Shown here: piece by piece, positions 1 to 8,904 of the stretch | How positions within the stretch are numbered: the stretch's first letter is position 1 | Layout of the letters: each line of letters begins with the position of its first letter | From: Verrucomicrobiota bacterium | GTDB lineage: Bacteria; Verrucomicrobiota; Verrucomicrobiia; Palsa-1439 | NCBI GenBank assembly: GCA_003152315.1 | Contig: PLZV01000027.1 | Location: 1-64,000, forward strand | Reading direction: 5' to 3' | DNA: 64,000 nt | Program-made: the position numbers and the translations under genes | Notes under the pieces: model-generated | Told to the model about the DNA's origin: nothing | Seen by the model: only the letters and a program-made list of their open reading frames with translations | Databases searched by the model: none

Positions 1-619
1 AGCCGGCGGCGGTATTGCGCGGGTTTTGGAAGAGCGGTTCGCCTGCCTTCTCACGCGCTACGTTCAGCTTCTTGAAGTCTTCAACAGGGATATACGCTTC
101 GCCACGAACTTCGAGTTGTTTAGGCGGGTTCTTCACACGGAGCTGCAGCGGGATCGCGCGAATGGTCTTGAGATTGGAGGTGATGTCGTCGCCCGTCGTG
201 CCGTCGCCTCGAGTAGCGCCAACGGCCAGTTGGCCGTCATCATACCGAACGGTAATCGATACCCCGTCGATCTTTGGTTCGAGGACGTATTCGACCTTTT
301 CGTCCGGCAGAAGTCTGCGCACACGAGTGTCGAACTCGCGCAATTCCTCGATGTTGTAGGTATTGTCGAGAGACATCATCGGCACGGCGTGCTGAACGCT
401 CTTGAACTCCTTCAAGGGCTGACCGCTTCCGCGCTGGGTGGGCGAGTCGGGGGTGACGAGATCGGAGAATTGCCCTTCGAGCGCCTTCAGTTCGGCGTAG
501 AGCTTATCGTATTCAAGGTCGGAAATCTCGGACTTCGCCTCGACGTGGTAGAGGTGGTCGTAATGGCGAATCTGGTCGCGGAGTTCAGCGATTCGTTTTT
601 TGGCTGCGGCGCGATTCAT
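1..619 (-). CDS. ligA: NAD-dependent DNA ligase, N-terminal part (runs off the window)
   Basis: NAD+-dependent DNA ligase, which seals nicks in replication and repair. About 206 codons are visible from the ATG at 617-619; the rest lies beyond base 1. The protein starts MNRAAAKKRIAELRDQI and has the Ia-domain pattern YHVEAKSEISDLEYDKLY, then TPDSPTQRGSG, MMSLDNTY and the adenylation motif EPKIDGVS, whose Lys accepts AMP. The nucleotidyltransferase domain continues to the edge (NPRNTAAG). The 5' end overlaps the 3' end of the upstream VanZ-like gene by 35 bases, so the two are probably co-transcribed. Identification is firm from the motifs. The zinc finger, HhH and BRCT parts cannot be seen. 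Confidence 0.95.
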   Translation of the reverse strand, partial: MNRAAAKKRIAELRDQIRHYDHLYHVEAKSEISDLEYDKLYAELKALEGQFSDLVTPDSPTQRGSGQPLKEFKSVQHAVPMMSLDNTYNIEELREFDTRVRRLLPDEKVEYVLEPKIDGVSITVRYDDGQLAVGATRGDGTTGDDITSNLKTIRAIPLQLRVKNPPKQLEVRGEAYIPVEDFKKLNVAREKAGEPLFQNPRNTAAG

Positions 620-974
620 AGGCTGCGAAGACGACAACACCGAGAATGCCTCCAATTGTATCGGCTGTCCAGTCCCACACGTCACAGGAACGGTTAGGCA
701 CGAACCGTTGGTGAAACTCGTCGGAAGCGCCGTAGGCCGATGTAATCAAAACAGCCACCAGCGCGGCCTTTGGCAACGCCAGCGTGGTGGAGCGGCGCAC
801 CGCGTTAATCACCAGGATGCCGAGGAGTCCATACACCCCGAAATGCTCGACCTTATCAAAGTCCGGAACCGTGGGCGCGATAGTCGGGAGGGAAGATTGT
901 GCCGACAGAAAGAAGAGCGTCGCAGCCCACAGAATTGCGGGCAGCCAAGCCAGAAACTTTCGTCGCGCCATCAT
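585..974 (-). CDS. VanZ-like small membrane protein
   Basis: A membrane protein of about 129 residues with four hydrophobic segments (near residues 6-25, 50-65, 75-92 and 108-122). It carries the VanZ-like signature SDEFHQRFVPNRSCDVWDWTAD followed by a glycine-rich last helix. VanZ-like proteins are widespread and mostly without assigned function; the founding member gives low-level teicoplanin resistance. The frame stays open further upstream, but that extension has no family similarity, so I start at the ATG pair 969-974. No clear ribosome-binding site precedes it. It lies just upstream of ligA and overlaps it. A resistance role should not be assumed. Confidence 0.85.
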   Translation of the reverse strand: MMARRKFLAWLPAILWAATLFFLSAQSSLPTIAPTVPDFDKVEHFGVYGLLGILVINAVRRSTTLALPKAALVAVLITSAYGASDEFHQRFVPNRSCDVWDWTADTIGGILGVVVFAAYESRRSQKTNR

Positions 975-1080
975 AATAAGCAGTGATGATGGTGCAGAGG
1001 GGGGAACGCGACAAGAAGTATTTGCTGTTGTTTGTCGCCGCGAGCTTCCGTACACTGTTAGGGCGCAAGGAGGCGCAACC

Positions 1081-2334
1081 ATGTTCAAGAGCTTGGCGCG
1101 TTCCAGACGGGCAAGACAGCTGCTGGGTACGACGCGTTTTGTCGTTCTCAGCAACTTTCTGCGGTCGGGCATCGTCGACTTTCTGGCGTCTCAACCGGAC
1201 CGGGCGGCCAGTCTGGATGAGATCGTCGATTTCTACTTCGCGACCGCGACTCCCGCACCGCCGGAAGACGTTGATCTGTTGCAGCAGTACTACAAGGAGT
1301 CGGCGAAACCGACCAAGGCCGGGTTCGTCCAGTTTCTCATTGAGCGGGCGAACTGGCTGCAGGAGCGGCGCAAGGAAGTGAAGTTCGAAACGCCCGGGGC
1401 GACGGTGTACGATTGGAATCCGCTCCTCCGCGCGCTGCACGCGAAGTATGACCCGAAATTCCCGGGCAAAGACCCAACCAGGCGTGACGCAGCCCGCACG
1501 CACTGGAATAACTTCCTCACGATGGCGGACGCGTTTGACATCGTGCGTTACGAAGGCGGGCGCCTGCGGCTTTCCGGGGGCAAATTGGCGGGGCTGCGGC
1601 GGGAATTGGAATTATTCGGCGACGGCTACTACGGCGTGGACGATTTGTTGGGGGTGTTGTTGAAAGTCGAGTCATTGCGCGGAGAGACAAGCTGGATCGT
1701 CCGGCCGCCGCCATTCATGCTGGAGACGTGCGACGCGCTGGCCCGGCGACGCGGCATCGACTCTTATTGGCGGTTCTCACCACGGCTGCGCGAAGGCGGT
1801 TGTCGCGTGCTGGATCTGGGCTGCGGCAGCGGTATTTATTCCAACGCCTTCGCCGAGAAGGGAAACAAATGTGTGGCGGTGGACATGACCCCGTGGGTGT
1901 TCTTCCGCGCCTTTCTCGGTGCGCGCGACGGTGTTCAAGTCGAGTGCTGCGATATGAATGAGATGCCGGAGCGCGTCACCCGGGAGCCGTTCACCCATGC
2001 GATTTCCAATATCGCCGCGCATCACCTCAAGAACCGTCCCGCGCTTTTCGCCAAATTGAGCGAGCGGCTCGGCGGGGGCGGCGAGGTTTGCATGCTGAAC
2101 TTCAACTACTCGCTGCGAGAGCGGGCGTTGTATGATCCCATTGCCAAGTTGAAGCGACAGTTTGCCGCACAGATTCACTACAACTGGACCGTCCTCGAAT
2201 TCGATCGGGGCGGCGTGGATTTCATTTCGCCACGGGACATGGCGCGCGACCTGGAGTCGGCGGGGTTTCGGGCGAGCGTCCATGCCTGTGATCCGCTACG
2301 CGAATTGTTTTTTGTCAGGGGAATCAAACGATGA
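1081..2334 (+). CDS. SAM-dependent class I methyltransferase
   Basis: A 417-residue protein. The C-terminal half has methyltransferase motif I, VLDLGCGSGIYSNAF (near residues 243-257), then an acidic strand end (VAVDMTPW) and a motif-II-like region (CDMNEMPERV, HAISNIAAHHL). The N-terminal 200 residues look helical and winged-helix-like, as in O-methyltransferases that dimerise through such a domain. I chose the ATG at 1081 because an AAGGAGG ribosome-binding site sits just before it; the longer open frame from 784 lacks support. It overlaps the next gene by ATGA, so translation is probably coupled. The substrate is unknown; the downstream ICMT-like gene and kinase suggest a small-molecule or lipid methylation step. 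Confidence 0.8.
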   Translation: MFKSLARSRRARQLLGTTRFVVLSNFLRSGIVDFLASQPDRAASLDEIVDFYFATATPAPPEDVDLLQQYYKESAKPTKAGFVQFLIERANWLQERRKEVKFETPGATVYDWNPLLRALHAKYDPKFPGKDPTRRDAARTHWNNFLTMADAFDIVRYEGGRLRLSGGKLAGLRRELELFGDGYYGVDDLLGVLLKVESLRGETSWIVRPPPFMLETCDALARRRGIDSYWRFSPRLREGGCRVLDLGCGSGIYSNAFAEKGNKCVAVDMTPWVFFRAFLGARDGVQVECCDMNEMPERVTREPFTHAISNIAAHHLKNRPALFAKLSERLGGGGEVCMLNFNYSLRERALYDPIAKLKRQFAAQIHYNWTVLEFDRGGVDFISPRDMARDLESAGFRASVHACDPLRELFFVRGIKR

Positions 2335-2930
2335 CCGGGACGACATGGTTCGTTGCGGGGTTTCTGGCGCTCGTGGTTGTCGAACGAGCCGCAGCAACCT
2401 TTTCCCGGCGTCAGCTCGTGGCCGGGGAGCAGCGAATGCAGTGGTCGCTGTATGCGCTCTACGGATCGTACAGCCTGGTCGTAGGTGGCGCACTGGCTGA
2501 GCACCTGATTACGCGCCGACCCTTGATTCCATGGGTAAGCGTGGTGGGATTGCTGGCGTACCTGGGTTCATTTGTATTGCGGACGGTGGCCATCCGGACG
2601 TTGAGAGAGTTCTGGAGCCTGCAAATCGAAATCCGCAGTGAGCACCGGCTCATTCGCGAGGGAGTCTACAGTTGGTTGCGCCATCCCAATTACGCAGCCA
2701 TTCTGTTGGAAGTCCTGTCGATTCCCCTAGTGGTCAATGCGTGGGTCACATTGGCGCTGGCGTTGGCCACGTTCGTGCCGATGCTATTGTATCGGACGCA
2801 TTGCGAAGAAGCCGCGCTGGTGGAGAAGTTCGGGGAAAGGTATCGCGCTTATCAACGCGAGGTGGGCAAACTTGTGCCAAAATGGTCCGCGCGGAGACGT
2901 GGGCCGGGTTCTCCCGATAGAGATTCATGA
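2331..2930 (+). CDS. isoprenylcysteine carboxyl methyltransferase-like membrane methyltransferase
   Basis: A 199-residue polytopic membrane protein of the ICMT/PEMT-like family. It has four or five hydrophobic segments. The family signature near the C-terminus is clear: LRHPNYAA (Arg about 117) and then EEAALVEKFGERYRAYQREV. The hallmark is a His-Pro-x-Tyr loop plus a C-terminal Glu-rich stretch that bind S-adenosylmethionine in the membrane. Bacterial members methylate small or lipidic acceptors and their true substrates are mostly unknown. Start and stop codons overlap both neighbours by four bases (ATGA), placing it in one operon with the soluble methyltransferase and the membrane kinase. 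Confidence 0.85.
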   Translation: MTGTTWFVAGFLALVVVERAAATFSRRQLVAGEQRMQWSLYALYGSYSLVVGGALAEHLITRRPLIPWVSVVGLLAYLGSFVLRTVAIRTLREFWSLQIEIRSEHRLIREGVYSWLRHPNYAAILLEVLSIPLVVNAWVTLALALATFVPMLLYRTHCEEAALVEKFGERYRAYQREVGKLVPKWSARRRGPGSPDRDS

Positions 2931-5038
2931 TCTTGTTCTATTACTATTTGGTTTGTATTAACGCCGCGGTTGCCCTGGCCGTTGGGATCGCCGTGTTCGT
3001 GAAGAACCGATATGACTGGGTTGGCCCGATGCTCGGCACAGCCATGGTCGTTCTGGCCGTCTGGCTCGGATGTTTCGCGCAGTATTTCCGTCCGATGGAT
3101 ACCGCGCATGGCATGATGTGGGCGCGGCTGACGCTCACCCTGGCCATTGCCATGCAGCCCCTTTTGTTTCACAGCCTTTGCGGTTTGGGCGACAAGGCGC
3201 GATCCATGCGCTGGTGGGTGGTCGCATCATACACGAGTGCCGTTTGTTCAGAGTGGGTGCTGTGGGGGCAGCACGCAATTTCCGGCCTCAAGCAATCCCC
3301 CTACATGGATCACTACGTCGCCTACAACCGCATGTGGTACGGGGTGCTGGGCGCGCATCTGGTATTCTGGCAATTGATTGGCGCGGGGATCCTGATTTAT
3401 AGCGCCTACCATGCGATCGGGTATAAGCGCACCCAGTTGGTTTATTTCACCTTTGCCTGGTTGATTACGTTCCTGACCGCACACCTGACCATTCTCCCAC
3501 TGGAGTACGACATCAACATTCAGCCGTTCGGTTTCTTTGTCCTGCCGCTTAACCTGGGGATACTGGCGTATGTGATGAGCCGGGCACGGTTGGCGGACTA
3601 CAACGTGGTCATCGCGCGAGTAGTGCTGTATTCGGTCACGATGTTGGTGGTCGCCGGGACGGCCGTGGTTTTCCTGGCGGGAATGGCCGTGCTGTCGCCT
3701 GGATTCATGAATCAGCAGCAACTGATATTTGCGTTCATGCTTTCGATGACGATTGGTGTGGGGCTGACCGTTAGCCTGCCCAAACTGCTGCCGCGAGCGG
3801 AGCGGATGATGCAAGAACGGTTGTTCGCGGGCCGTTTCGGTTATCAGGACGCGCTCTCGGGGTTGGTGAGGGAGTTGAGCACGCTGCCCACCATCGACCA
3901 GCTACTCGACACCGTCGTGACCACCCTGCATTCCCAGATGCAGACCTCACGCGCGCTGGTACTGATGCAGGATTCGCTCTCCGGGGAATACAAGCTGCAG
4001 GCCGAAAGCGGGTTGGGGCCCCAGGATGATGCGGACTCGCTGCTGCTGAAGGAGGAGGCGGCGATCGTGAAGTGGCTGACGACCAACAAGGACGCGCTGG
4101 TCCGTGAAGAAATCGTGCGGCGTGTGCCAGCGCGGTTGCGGAATTTGTTGGAGACAGAGTTGAGCCAGCTCAAGGTGGTGTTGTGCGTGCCGATGATACT
4201 GGATGACCGTCTCGTGGGGTTGATCGGTCTCGGCGAGAAACTGAGCCGCGAGATGTTTTTCGTCGGTGACCTCCGCCTGCTGGGAACGCTCGCTACGGAA
4301 GTTGCGCTCGCCGTAAAGTACCGCCGCATGGAAGACGAGGTGTCCCGGAAGAACCGGCTCATCGAGCTCGGCACCATCGCGGCCGGCGTGGCCCACGAGA
4401 TTCGCAACCCACTGGCGTCCATCAAGACGTTCGCGCAGTTGATGCCCGAACACATGGATGACCCCGAATTCAAGAACGAGTTCAGCAAACTGGTCTTGAA
4501 GGATGTCGATCGGATCACAAAGGTCATCGAGAGCATGCTGGCGTTCGCGCGGCCGGCACAGGTGAATATCAAGGAACAACCTGCAAACGATCTCATTGAG
4601 GAAGCCATCCTGCTGGTTCAGCCCCGTCTGAAGGGCAAGCGGATCGAGCTGAGCCGCGAGTTTCACGGAAATCCAGTCGTTAATGTGGACAAGCACCAGA
4701 TCCTACAGGTGCTGGTCAATTTGCTCAGTAACGCGGCGGATGCCTCGCATGAACAGGGCAAGATTCGCGTCGCCACGGGCGTGAGCCAGCGTGATATCAA
4801 CGGCGGGGGCAATCGAAACCAGAAATTCACCGTCATCGAAGTGGCGGATAACGGGTCCGGGATTCCCGCAGCCGTCCGCAACCGTCTTTTCGATCCATTT
4901 TTTACGACAAAAAAGGACGGCACAGGCCTCGGTTTGTCCATTTCACAGAAGATTGTTCGTGATCATGGCGGGGCCATCACCGTGTCCAGTGTTGAGGGCA
5001 AAGGCACCTCCTTCCAGGTCAACCTGCCGATGAAATAG
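2927..5038 (+). CDS. membrane sensor histidine kinase with GAF domain
   Basis: A 703-residue sensor kinase. The N-terminal 285 residues contain about nine hydrophobic helices, resembling membrane-embedded sensor modules. A GAF-like domain follows (about 305-460), then the HisKA dimerisation domain with phospho-acceptor His490 in AAGVAHEIRNPLAS. The ATPase domain has the N box (NLLSNAADA), G1 (VADNGSGIP), F (FDPFFTTK) and G2 (GTGLGLSI), so it looks catalytically complete. No receiver is attached; the likely partner is the sigma-54 response regulator at 8905, whose kinase could be this one or the soluble kinase at 6493. Translation is coupled to the methyltransferase before it. A sensor buried in the membrane fits a lipophilic or envelope signal, which is inference. 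Confidence 0.9.
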   Translation: MILFYYYLVCINAAVALAVGIAVFVKNRYDWVGPMLGTAMVVLAVWLGCFAQYFRPMDTAHGMMWARLTLTLAIAMQPLLFHSLCGLGDKARSMRWWVVASYTSAVCSEWVLWGQHAISGLKQSPYMDHYVAYNRMWYGVLGAHLVFWQLIGAGILIYSAYHAIGYKRTQLVYFTFAWLITFLTAHLTILPLEYDINIQPFGFFVLPLNLGILAYVMSRARLADYNVVIARVVLYSVTMLVVAGTAVVFLAGMAVLSPGFMNQQQLIFAFMLSMTIGVGLTVSLPKLLPRAERMMQERLFAGRFGYQDALSGLVRELSTLPTIDQLLDTVVTTLHSQMQTSRALVLMQDSLSGEYKLQAESGLGPQDDADSLLLKEEAAIVKWLTTNKDALVREEIVRRVPARLRNLLETELSQLKVVLCVPMILDDRLVGLIGLGEKLSREMFFVGDLRLLGTLATEVALAVKYRRMEDEVSRKNRLIELGTIAAGVAHEIRNPLASIKTFAQLMPEHMDDPEFKNEFSKLVLKDVDRITKVIESMLAFARPAQVNIKEQPANDLIEEAILLVQPRLKGKRIELSREFHGNPVVNVDKHQILQVLVNLLSNAADASHEQGKIRVATGVSQRDINGGGNRNQKFTVIEVADNGSGIPAAVRNRLFDPFFTTKKDGTGLGLSISQKIVRDHGGAITVSSVEGKGTSFQVNLPMK

Positions 5039-5045
5039 CGGTTGG

Positions 5046-5061
5046 TGGACAAAATTGTCCA
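5046..5061. promoter_or_regulatory. 16-bp inverted repeat, possible operator
   Basis: Perfect 7-bp arms TGGACAA and TTGTCCA separated by AA, in the gap between the membrane kinase gene and the fabF-like gene. It sits about 17 bases upstream of a promoter-like -35 box, a place suited to an activator or repressor. The binding factor is unknown. Confidence 0.4.
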
Positions 5062-5077
5062 TAACGCCAAGAAGTTC

Positions 5078-5105
5078 TTTACTCGGTGGTGGAATCTGCT
5101 AATAT
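5078..5105 (+). promoter_or_regulatory. candidate housekeeping promoter for the fabF-like gene
   Basis: TTTACT at 5078-5083 and TAATAT at 5100-5105, spaced by 16 bases, about 100 bases upstream of the ketosynthase start. A hairpin with arms GCGGGA and TCCCGC (5160-5165, 5177-5182) lies in the would-be leader. Judged by eye only. Confidence 0.35.
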
Positions 5106-5204
5106 AGAACCTAGTGGGGAACTTTTCTGGAGGCGGTTCGCAGTGTAGGCGAGCCCGCCGCGGGACTTTTTTGTAATCCCGCTTGTGCAACGCGAAAGTC
5201 GTCG

Positions 5205-6518
5205 ATGAGCAAACGCAGGGTTGTTATTACGGGGATGAGTGTTTTTACCCCGGTCGGGATTGGTCTCGAGACGTTTTGGGCCAATATCCTTGCCGGTAAA
5301 TCAGGCGTGGAGCGCTCTCCCGTTCTGATGAAAGCCCACTGCCCTTGGCAGGTCGCTGGCGAAGTTCGTGATTTCCGTCCCGAGGATTGGATCAGTCGCA
5401 AGGACGTGCGGCGGATGGATCGCTTTGCGCAACTGGGGCTCGCTGCATCCTACATGGCTTTGCAGGACTCCGGGCTGGTGTTGGAAAAGGAGAATCGCGA
5501 GCGCATTGGCGTCGCAATGGGCACCGCCTATGCGGGCTGGGAGTTTGCCGCGCGCGAGTACGAGGTTTACCAGAAAAACGGGGTGGAAGCGTTAAGTTCC
5601 TACATGGGCATCGCGATCTTCACCGGGGCCTGCGGCGGCCAAATCTCGCTGCATTTGGGACTTCAAGGACAGAGCACCACCACCGCCACGGGGTGCGATT
5701 GCTCCAGCGCGACCATTGCGCAGTCCGCGGACCTGATTATTCGCGGCGATGCCGATGTGATGTTTGCCGGCGGAGCGGACGCGCCCATTCATCCTGTCAT
5801 CGTGGCCGCATTGGGTGCCAGCCGGGCGCTTACCGACCGGAACGACGAGCCCGCGCACGCCTCACGTCCATTCGACCGGAAGCGTGACGGGTTTGTCATG
5901 TCCGAGGGCGCTGGCGTGTTGGTCGTGGAAGAACTCCAGCACGCCTTGCAGCGCAAGGCGCGGATTTACGCGGAGTTGACCGGTTGGGCGTCCACCTGCG
6001 ACGCCTATCACATGTGCCAGCCGGATCCGGATGGCACACAAGCCGTGCGTTGTCTCCGAATCGCCCTCGCCCGGTCGGGTCTCCGTCCGGAGCAAGTGGA
6101 TTACCTCAATGCGCACGGCACTTCGACACCGTTGGGCGACCGCGCAGAAACGACGGTCGTCAAGAAGGCTTTTGGCGAGCACGCGTACAATCTGCCCATG
6201 AGTTCGCTCAAGGCGGCGCTCGGACACATGCAGGGCGCGTGCGGCTCGGTCGAGTTGGCAGCCTGCTGCCTCGCCATGCGCGACAACATTATTCCACCGA
6301 CGATCAATTATGAATTTCCCGATCCCGAATGCGATCTGGATTGCGTTCCCAATGTAGCCCGTCACCGCCGCGTCAACGTCGCGGTGAGCAACTCCCTGGG
6401 CTTCGGCGGTCGCAACACCGCCCTTGTTGTCGAGCGCTATCGGGACGGGCACGTCAGTGAATCGAGCGGTGCGAACGGAAAACCGGCGACACATGAAAAC
6501 GGCTTTGCTGCTGACTAA
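5205..6518 (+). CDS. beta-ketoacyl-ACP synthase (FabF/KAS II type)
   Basis: A 437-residue ketosynthase, full length for FabF. It condenses an acyl thioester with malonyl-ACP. The thiolase-fold active site is complete: Cys164 in TATGCDCSS, His in NAHGTSTPLGD and His in ALGHMQGACGS, with Lys in SLKAAL just before. The nucleophile context (Gly-Cys-Asp-Cys) differs from the usual Ala-Cys-Ser/Thr-Gly, and no fabD, fabG or acpP lies nearby. This suggests a dedicated synthase for a special lipid rather than the main fatty-acid enzyme. It sits between two histidine kinases, and its last 26 bases overlap the next gene. The C-terminal tail of about 20 residues is unlike the family and probably unstructured. 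Confidence 0.9.
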   Translation: MSKRRVVITGMSVFTPVGIGLETFWANILAGKSGVERSPVLMKAHCPWQVAGEVRDFRPEDWISRKDVRRMDRFAQLGLAASYMALQDSGLVLEKENRERIGVAMGTAYAGWEFAAREYEVYQKNGVEALSSYMGIAIFTGACGGQISLHLGLQGQSTTTATGCDCSSATIAQSADLIIRGDADVMFAGGADAPIHPVIVAALGASRALTDRNDEPAHASRPFDRKRDGFVMSEGAGVLVVEELQHALQRKARIYAELTGWASTCDAYHMCQPDPDGTQAVRCLRIALARSGLRPEQVDYLNAHGTSTPLGDRAETTVVKKAFGEHAYNLPMSSLKAALGHMQGACGSVELAACCLAMRDNIIPPTINYEFPDPECDLDCVPNVARHRRVNVAVSNSLGFGGRNTALVVERYRDGHVSESSGANGKPATHENGFAAD

Positions 6519-8820
6519 TTCAGCCGAGACACAACGGCTGCTGACCGACATTCTTGGCGAGAAAACGAACATCGTTTTGCTCCCCCCGCCGACCGAACCG
6601 TCGCAGGAACAATTCGACTCGCTCTTCTCGACCTGGCTGCGTCTTGTGGACGCGGTCATCCTGGACGCCGTCTCCCTGGGTGAAACGACCCGTTGGGCGG
6701 TCGATTCCCTTGCGGCGTCAACTCTCCAGGAACACCAGGCGGTCATCGTTCGCGTCACGGACGCGCAACGTATGGCGAGTTCCATGCCGTCGGGCTGGTT
6801 GATCGTTTCTGATGGCGATTCCGCTGACCGTTTGAAGCAGGCTCTGGGTACGTTTTTTGAATTGCGTGATGCACAATCCAAACTGAAGCGGGTCGATGCC
6901 GTGATGGCGCGTCAACGACAGGTGGCCACGCCGATGGTGACAGTGGTCCCGCAGTCCCGGTCTGTAGTGCCGCCAGCCACCGTTCCGTCTTTCGATGCCT
7001 ATCGGTACCGCGACGCTCTGAAGGATCTCTCGCGGATTCTCAGCCAATACGTGGACGAAGGCGAACTGCTCGCGGAGTTCCTGCGGCTGGTGCGCGAGTT
7101 GCTCGGCGTCGGCAAAGTGGCGATCTTCACGCGACAATTGCCCGGCGAACTGTTTCCTGGCCAATCAACCCCAGGGAGCAGGCAATTCGCGGCCACTCGC
7201 AGTGCCGGTATCGCGCAGCACGTTGTCGAACACTTGCGTTTGAGCGTTGATTCGGGCATTGGCGGTTACCTGGCGCGGGAAGCCAGGATTCTCCGGCGGA
7301 ACCAGGTGCTGGATTCGTTGGCGTTTGACTATGACCCCGAGATCGCCCGGGAGTTTGAAGTGTTGGGCACCGAGGTGGCCGTGCCGATCTTCGATGATGA
7401 CCAATTGTTGGGCGTTTTGACGTTCAGCGGCAAGATCACGGGCGAGCCCCTGGCCAGCGAGGAATTGGAGCTGGTTTACTATTTGATGGCGCAGCTTGCG
7501 CAGGCGGTCCGCAACCTGCATTTACGCGACCGGGTTGCCGGTCAGCAACGGTTCGTTAACGAAGTGTTGGCGCACGTACAGACCGGCGTGGTGGTTGTTG
7601 GCCAAAACAGCCGCATCCTCGCGGTCAACCGCCGCGCCAGCGAATTGCTTGAATTGGGCGGCAAAGTAATCGTCGGCCAGGACAGCCGGCTCTTGCCGAG
7701 TCGTGTGGCCGACGTGGTATTCGAGGCGCTGCAGACAGGCCGCGAGATTCACCAGCGAGAGGTGGTATTGCCACCGGGACATCGCCCGCTCGGTGTCAGC
7801 GCGACGCGTTTTGCAATGACGGCGGGCAGCGTGGCGACGGGAGAGGGCAGTTGGATCGCGGTGGCGCTGATTGAGGACCTCACGCAGATTCGGTTGCAGC
7901 AAGCACGCACCCGCGAGTTGGCCGATAAGGAGTTTTTTACGCGCCTGGCGGCGCGTCTGTCGCACGAACTGAAGAATTCGTTGGTGTCGATCAAGATTTT
8001 TGCGCAACTGCTGCCAGAGCGACACGATGACAAGGAGTTTCGTGAGCAGTTCAGCACGACGGTCGCCAATGAAGTGAACCGGGTGGACGTGTTGGTCAAT
8101 AATCTGACGTTCTTCGCCCATCCGCTGCTGTTGGTGTGTGAGGAACTCGTGCTCAGCGACGTCATTGACACCTGCGTCAAGAACGTCACGCAGGAATTCG
8201 GTCGCAAGCAGGTAGCGCACGTCATCGGCGTCGGTGAGAAGGCTCCCGAACCGCCCCAGGCGCCTGTGGTGACCGTGAAGAAGAATTTTGCGCACAAGTT
8301 TGCGCGGCTCGAAGGCGACCGTATCCGCCTGTTGCAGGCGTTCGAGCACGTACTGCGCAACGCGGTGCAGTCCATGCCGCAGGGCGGTCGATTGACCATC
8401 AGTACGAGTGACGCGCAGCAAACGGACTTTCCTGACGGCAATTTGCCGGCGGGAGGCGGCGTGCGCCTGGAATGGCAGGACACCGGCGGCGGGATCGCCC
8501 TGGAAGACTTGAAGCGCGTGACGGAACCGTTCGTGACCACGCGCAACGTCGGCGTGGGGTTGGGGCTGACGATTGTAAAAAAGATCGTCGAACGGCACGG
8601 TGGACGTCTGGAGATCGATAGCTTACTGGGCCGCGGGACGACGATTACGATGGTACTGCCGCTCAAGTCGCAGCCGCATCCTGACGATGATTTGTTGCGG
8701 GAGAATGTGAAGACGGTAGCAGCTTCCCCTCCGGCGGGCGCGGAGGATGCCGCCGTGGTGCGCAACCGCATTGCCGAGCGTTGGGGTGCGGACGCAGGCC
8801 GACAACCGGACCAGTCGTAA
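6493..8820 (+). CDS. soluble sensor histidine kinase (GAF-PAS-HisKA-HATPase)
   Basis: A 775-residue kinase without membrane helices. Residues 1-130 look like a degenerate receiver or Rossmann-like domain (ALLLTNS, DAVILDA, IVRVTD, LIVSDGD). A GAF domain follows (about 170-340), then a PAS domain (about 345-460, FVNEVLAHVQTGVVVV onward), HisKA with His491 in ARLSHELKNSLVS, and an ATPase domain with LRNAVQ, WQDTGGGI, EPFVTTR and GVGLGLTI. I take the ATG at 6493; the longer frame from 6424 only re-reads fabF sequence. The gene overlaps fabF and is 84 bases before the sigma-54 regulator, so it is the strongest candidate for that regulator's kinase. Its kinase core resembles that of the membrane kinase at 2927. 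Confidence 0.9.
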   Translation: MKTALLLTNSAETQRLLTDILGEKTNIVLLPPPTEPSQEQFDSLFSTWLRLVDAVILDAVSLGETTRWAVDSLAASTLQEHQAVIVRVTDAQRMASSMPSGWLIVSDGDSADRLKQALGTFFELRDAQSKLKRVDAVMARQRQVATPMVTVVPQSRSVVPPATVPSFDAYRYRDALKDLSRILSQYVDEGELLAEFLRLVRELLGVGKVAIFTRQLPGELFPGQSTPGSRQFAATRSAGIAQHVVEHLRLSVDSGIGGYLAREARILRRNQVLDSLAFDYDPEIAREFEVLGTEVAVPIFDDDQLLGVLTFSGKITGEPLASEELELVYYLMAQLAQAVRNLHLRDRVAGQQRFVNEVLAHVQTGVVVVGQNSRILAVNRRASELLELGGKVIVGQDSRLLPSRVADVVFEALQTGREIHQREVVLPPGHRPLGVSATRFAMTAGSVATGEGSWIAVALIEDLTQIRLQQARTRELADKEFFTRLAARLSHELKNSLVSIKIFAQLLPERHDDKEFREQFSTTVANEVNRVDVLVNNLTFFAHPLLLVCEELVLSDVIDTCVKNVTQEFGRKQVAHVIGVGEKAPEPPQAPVVTVKKNFAHKFARLEGDRIRLLQAFEHVLRNAVQSMPQGGRLTISTSDAQQTDFPDGNLPAGGGVRLEWQDTGGGIALEDLKRVTEPFVTTRNVGVGLGLTIVKKIVERHGGRLEIDSLLGRGTTITMVLPLKSQPHPDDDLLRENVKTVAASPPAGAEDAAVVRNRIAERWGADAGRQPDQS

Positions 8821-8904
8821 AGCCGCAATGGGGACGCGACCTCCGATTGGTCGCGTGATGGGGTGTCGTATGGATTTCGTATTGAGTCAAGGAGGCAAGG
8901 AGAG

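Noticed and set aside
784-1080. Upstream extension of the methyltransferase gene
   Set aside because: The segment is antisense to the VanZ-like gene; the AAGGAGG-preceded ATG at 1081 is better.
7522-8598. 358-residue minus-strand open frame
   Set aside because: Shadow of the soluble kinase gene; His/Arg/Gln-rich composition typical of antisense reading.
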